The notes under the pieces are model-generated. The model saw nothing but the letters and a program-made list of their open reading frames with translations. It had not been told where the DNA came from and did not search any database. Shown piece by piece: positions 38,997 through 39,820 of a stretch of DNA of 39,820 nt. The DNA is from Pelotomaculum_B sp964543575 (GTDB taxonomy: Bacteria; Bacillota; Desulfotomaculia; Desulfotomaculales; Pelotomaculaceae), in the NCBI GenBank assembly GCA_964543575.1, contig CAZIYV010000013.1, positions 1 to 39,820 of the forward strand. The letters are read 5' to 3'. Position 1 is the stretch's first letter, and each line of letters starts with the position of its first letter. A program made the position numbers and the translations under genes.

Positions 38997-39653
38997 CTAA
39001 ACAGATACCGTTTGCAGTGAGTTTTCCCCTGTTTGCCCGTTTTTCAGGGATACAATCACATCGCCCAAAAATTGTGCGTCCTCTTCATCGTGTGACACCA
39101 GAACGAAGGGTATCTGCCACTGCTGGTGCAGTTTTTTCAGCTCCTGCCTCAAGCTGATTTTGGTGTCTCTGTCAAGGGCACTGAACGGCTCATCCAGTAA
39201 AAGAAGCTGAGGCCGCACTATCAAAGCCCTGGCTAAGGCCACTCGCTGCTGTTCACCGCCGGAAAGCTGGCCTGGATAACGATCTACCAGATGTCCTACA
39301 CCTAAAGAGTCCAGCATCTCGTCAGCGGTGGAACATTTCTTGTCTTTACCCTTCAGCCCGTATAAAACATTTTTTCTTACAGTCATATGAGGGAAAAGAG
39401 CGTAATTCTGAAAAAGATAAGACACATGCCTTTGTTGGGCCGGGATGTTGATATCTTCAGAGGAGGAAAAAAGAAACCTCTCGTTAAGATTGATGAAGCC
39501 GGAAGAAGGCTTGAGCAACCCGGCCAGACAGTTTAAAACAGTAGTCTTACCGGAACCGGAGGGACCCCACAGGACCAGGATTTGATTTTTTATCTTCACA
39601 CTCAAATCGAGCGTAAAATGCCATAATTTTTTATTAATCTGTAATTCCAGCAT
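38997..39653 (-). CDS. Molybdate/tungstate ABC importer ATPase, ModC-like (short form)
   Basis: 218 residues with Walker A GPSGSGKTT, Q-loop LFQNYALFPHMTV, signature LSGGEQQR, Walker B LLLLDEPFSALD and H-loop VSHDEED. It resembles ModC/WtpC but ends after the ATPase core, lacking the C-terminal oxyanion-sensing MOP domain of classical ModC. Feedback control would therefore act elsewhere, for example through the riboswitches. Just downstream of the ModB-like permease gene. It may serve the nearby TupA as well. Confidence 0.88.
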   Translation of the reverse strand: MLELQINKKLWHFTLDLSVKIKNQILVLWGPSGSGKTTVLNCLAGLLKPSSGFINLNERFLFSSSEDINIPAQQRHVSYLFQNYALFPHMTVRKNVLYGLKGKDKKCSTADEMLDSLGVGHLVDRYPGQLSGGEQQRVALARALIVRPQLLLLDEPFSALDRDTKISLRQELKKLHQQWQIPFVLVSHDEEDAQFLGDVIVSLKNGQTGENSLQTVSV

Positions 39654-39677
39654 GTCAGCACCTATATTTCACAGAAT

Positions 39678-39820
39678 TTATTTATACGTCTTAGCCCAGC
39701 GGTTTACCAAAAAAATAACCAAAAAGCTGAATACGGTTATGATTGCCACCAGTGCCCTGGCTGTTTCGCTGCGTCCCGACTCCACCGCAAAATAAATGGC
39801 CAGGGGTATGGTCTGCGTCT
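39678..39820 (-). CDS. ModB-like ABC importer permease, C-terminal end (runs off right edge)
   Basis: About 47 C-terminal residues, TQTIPLAIYFAVESG followed by a hydrophobic membrane segment and NRWAKTYK. TIPLAIYFAVESG is the usual last cytoplasmic-loop motif of ModB/WtpB permeases. The stop codon is 24 bp before the ModC-like start, so the two form an operon. The binding protein gene would be expected further right. Confidence 0.8.
   Translation of the reverse strand, partial: TQTIPLAIYFAVESGRSETARALVAIITVFSFLVIFLVNRWAKTYK

Overview
The window looks like part of a Gram-positive, low/medium-GC anaerobe of the Clostridia, most like a Peptococcaceae member (Pelotomaculum/Desulfotomaculum type). 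This is inferred from GSI-alpha glutamine synthetases with ANTAR regulators, a HutP, an SLH-domain surface protein, lipoprotein binding proteins, strong AGGAGG-type ribosome binding sites and several tungsten/molybdenum uptake genes. No rRNA, tRNA, CRISPR array or intact transposon is visible. Almost all genes are on the minus strand. The exceptions are an ATPase gene (7540-8652) and the hutP trio (19092-22084).

Layout. (1) 1-7203, nitrogen assimilation: 5' end of gltB, glutamine synthetase glnA1, an ANTAR response regulator, an FMN-binding glutamate synthase, a second glutamine synthetase paralogue and a second ANTAR regulator. Leaders before gltB, glnA1 and the first ANTAR gene carry paired hairpins with six-base loops followed by terminator-like hairpins, the expected ANTAR antitermination target. 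The glnA2 leader has one such loop. The second glutamine synthetase has lost several catalytic and metal-binding residues and is probably a regulatory pseudoenzyme. (2) 7540-18926, a putative tungstate/molybdate acquisition locus: a two-P-loop ATPase of unknown role, a MOT1-type molybdate transporter, and an operon of SLH surface protein, anchored Ig-like protein, FecCD-type ABC importer and a TiaS-like protein, with the remnant of a UMP-kinase/Mo-storage-like gene at its end. The operon is preceded by two tandem RNA elements that match the Moco/Tuco riboswitch class, each with its own terminator. All lack the P3 stem, the form associated with tungsten cofactor. (3) 19092-22084, hutP, a UAG-triplet attenuator, a D-2-hydroxyacid dehydrogenase and a LarA-type nickel racemase homologue. 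(4) 37218 down to 22158, one long minus-strand gene series: GntR regulator, aconitase X large and small subunits, a HisD homologue, a ribose-type ABC importer, a second HisD homologue, a zinc alcohol dehydrogenase, a HisC-like aminotransferase, then hutU, hutI and a formiminotransferase. No hutH is present. (5) 37398-39820, tungstate-binding protein tupA, a truncated second tupA, a third Tuco-like riboswitch, a ModC-like ATPase and the C-terminal end of a ModB-like permease.

How it fits together. The Mo/W genes at both ends share the same riboswitch class, so they probably form one cofactor-sensing regulon. The centre looks like a catabolic island for an imported imidazole compound: the polyol-type dehydrogenase, HisC and HisD homologues could turn an imidazole alcohol into histidine or a related acid, and HutU/HutI/FtcD would then take urocanate to glutamate. 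The hydroxyacid dehydrogenase and racemase under HutP-like control suggest that imidazolepyruvate/imidazolelactate chemistry is also involved. These pathway assignments are inference from gene content; the substrates are not shown by the sequence.
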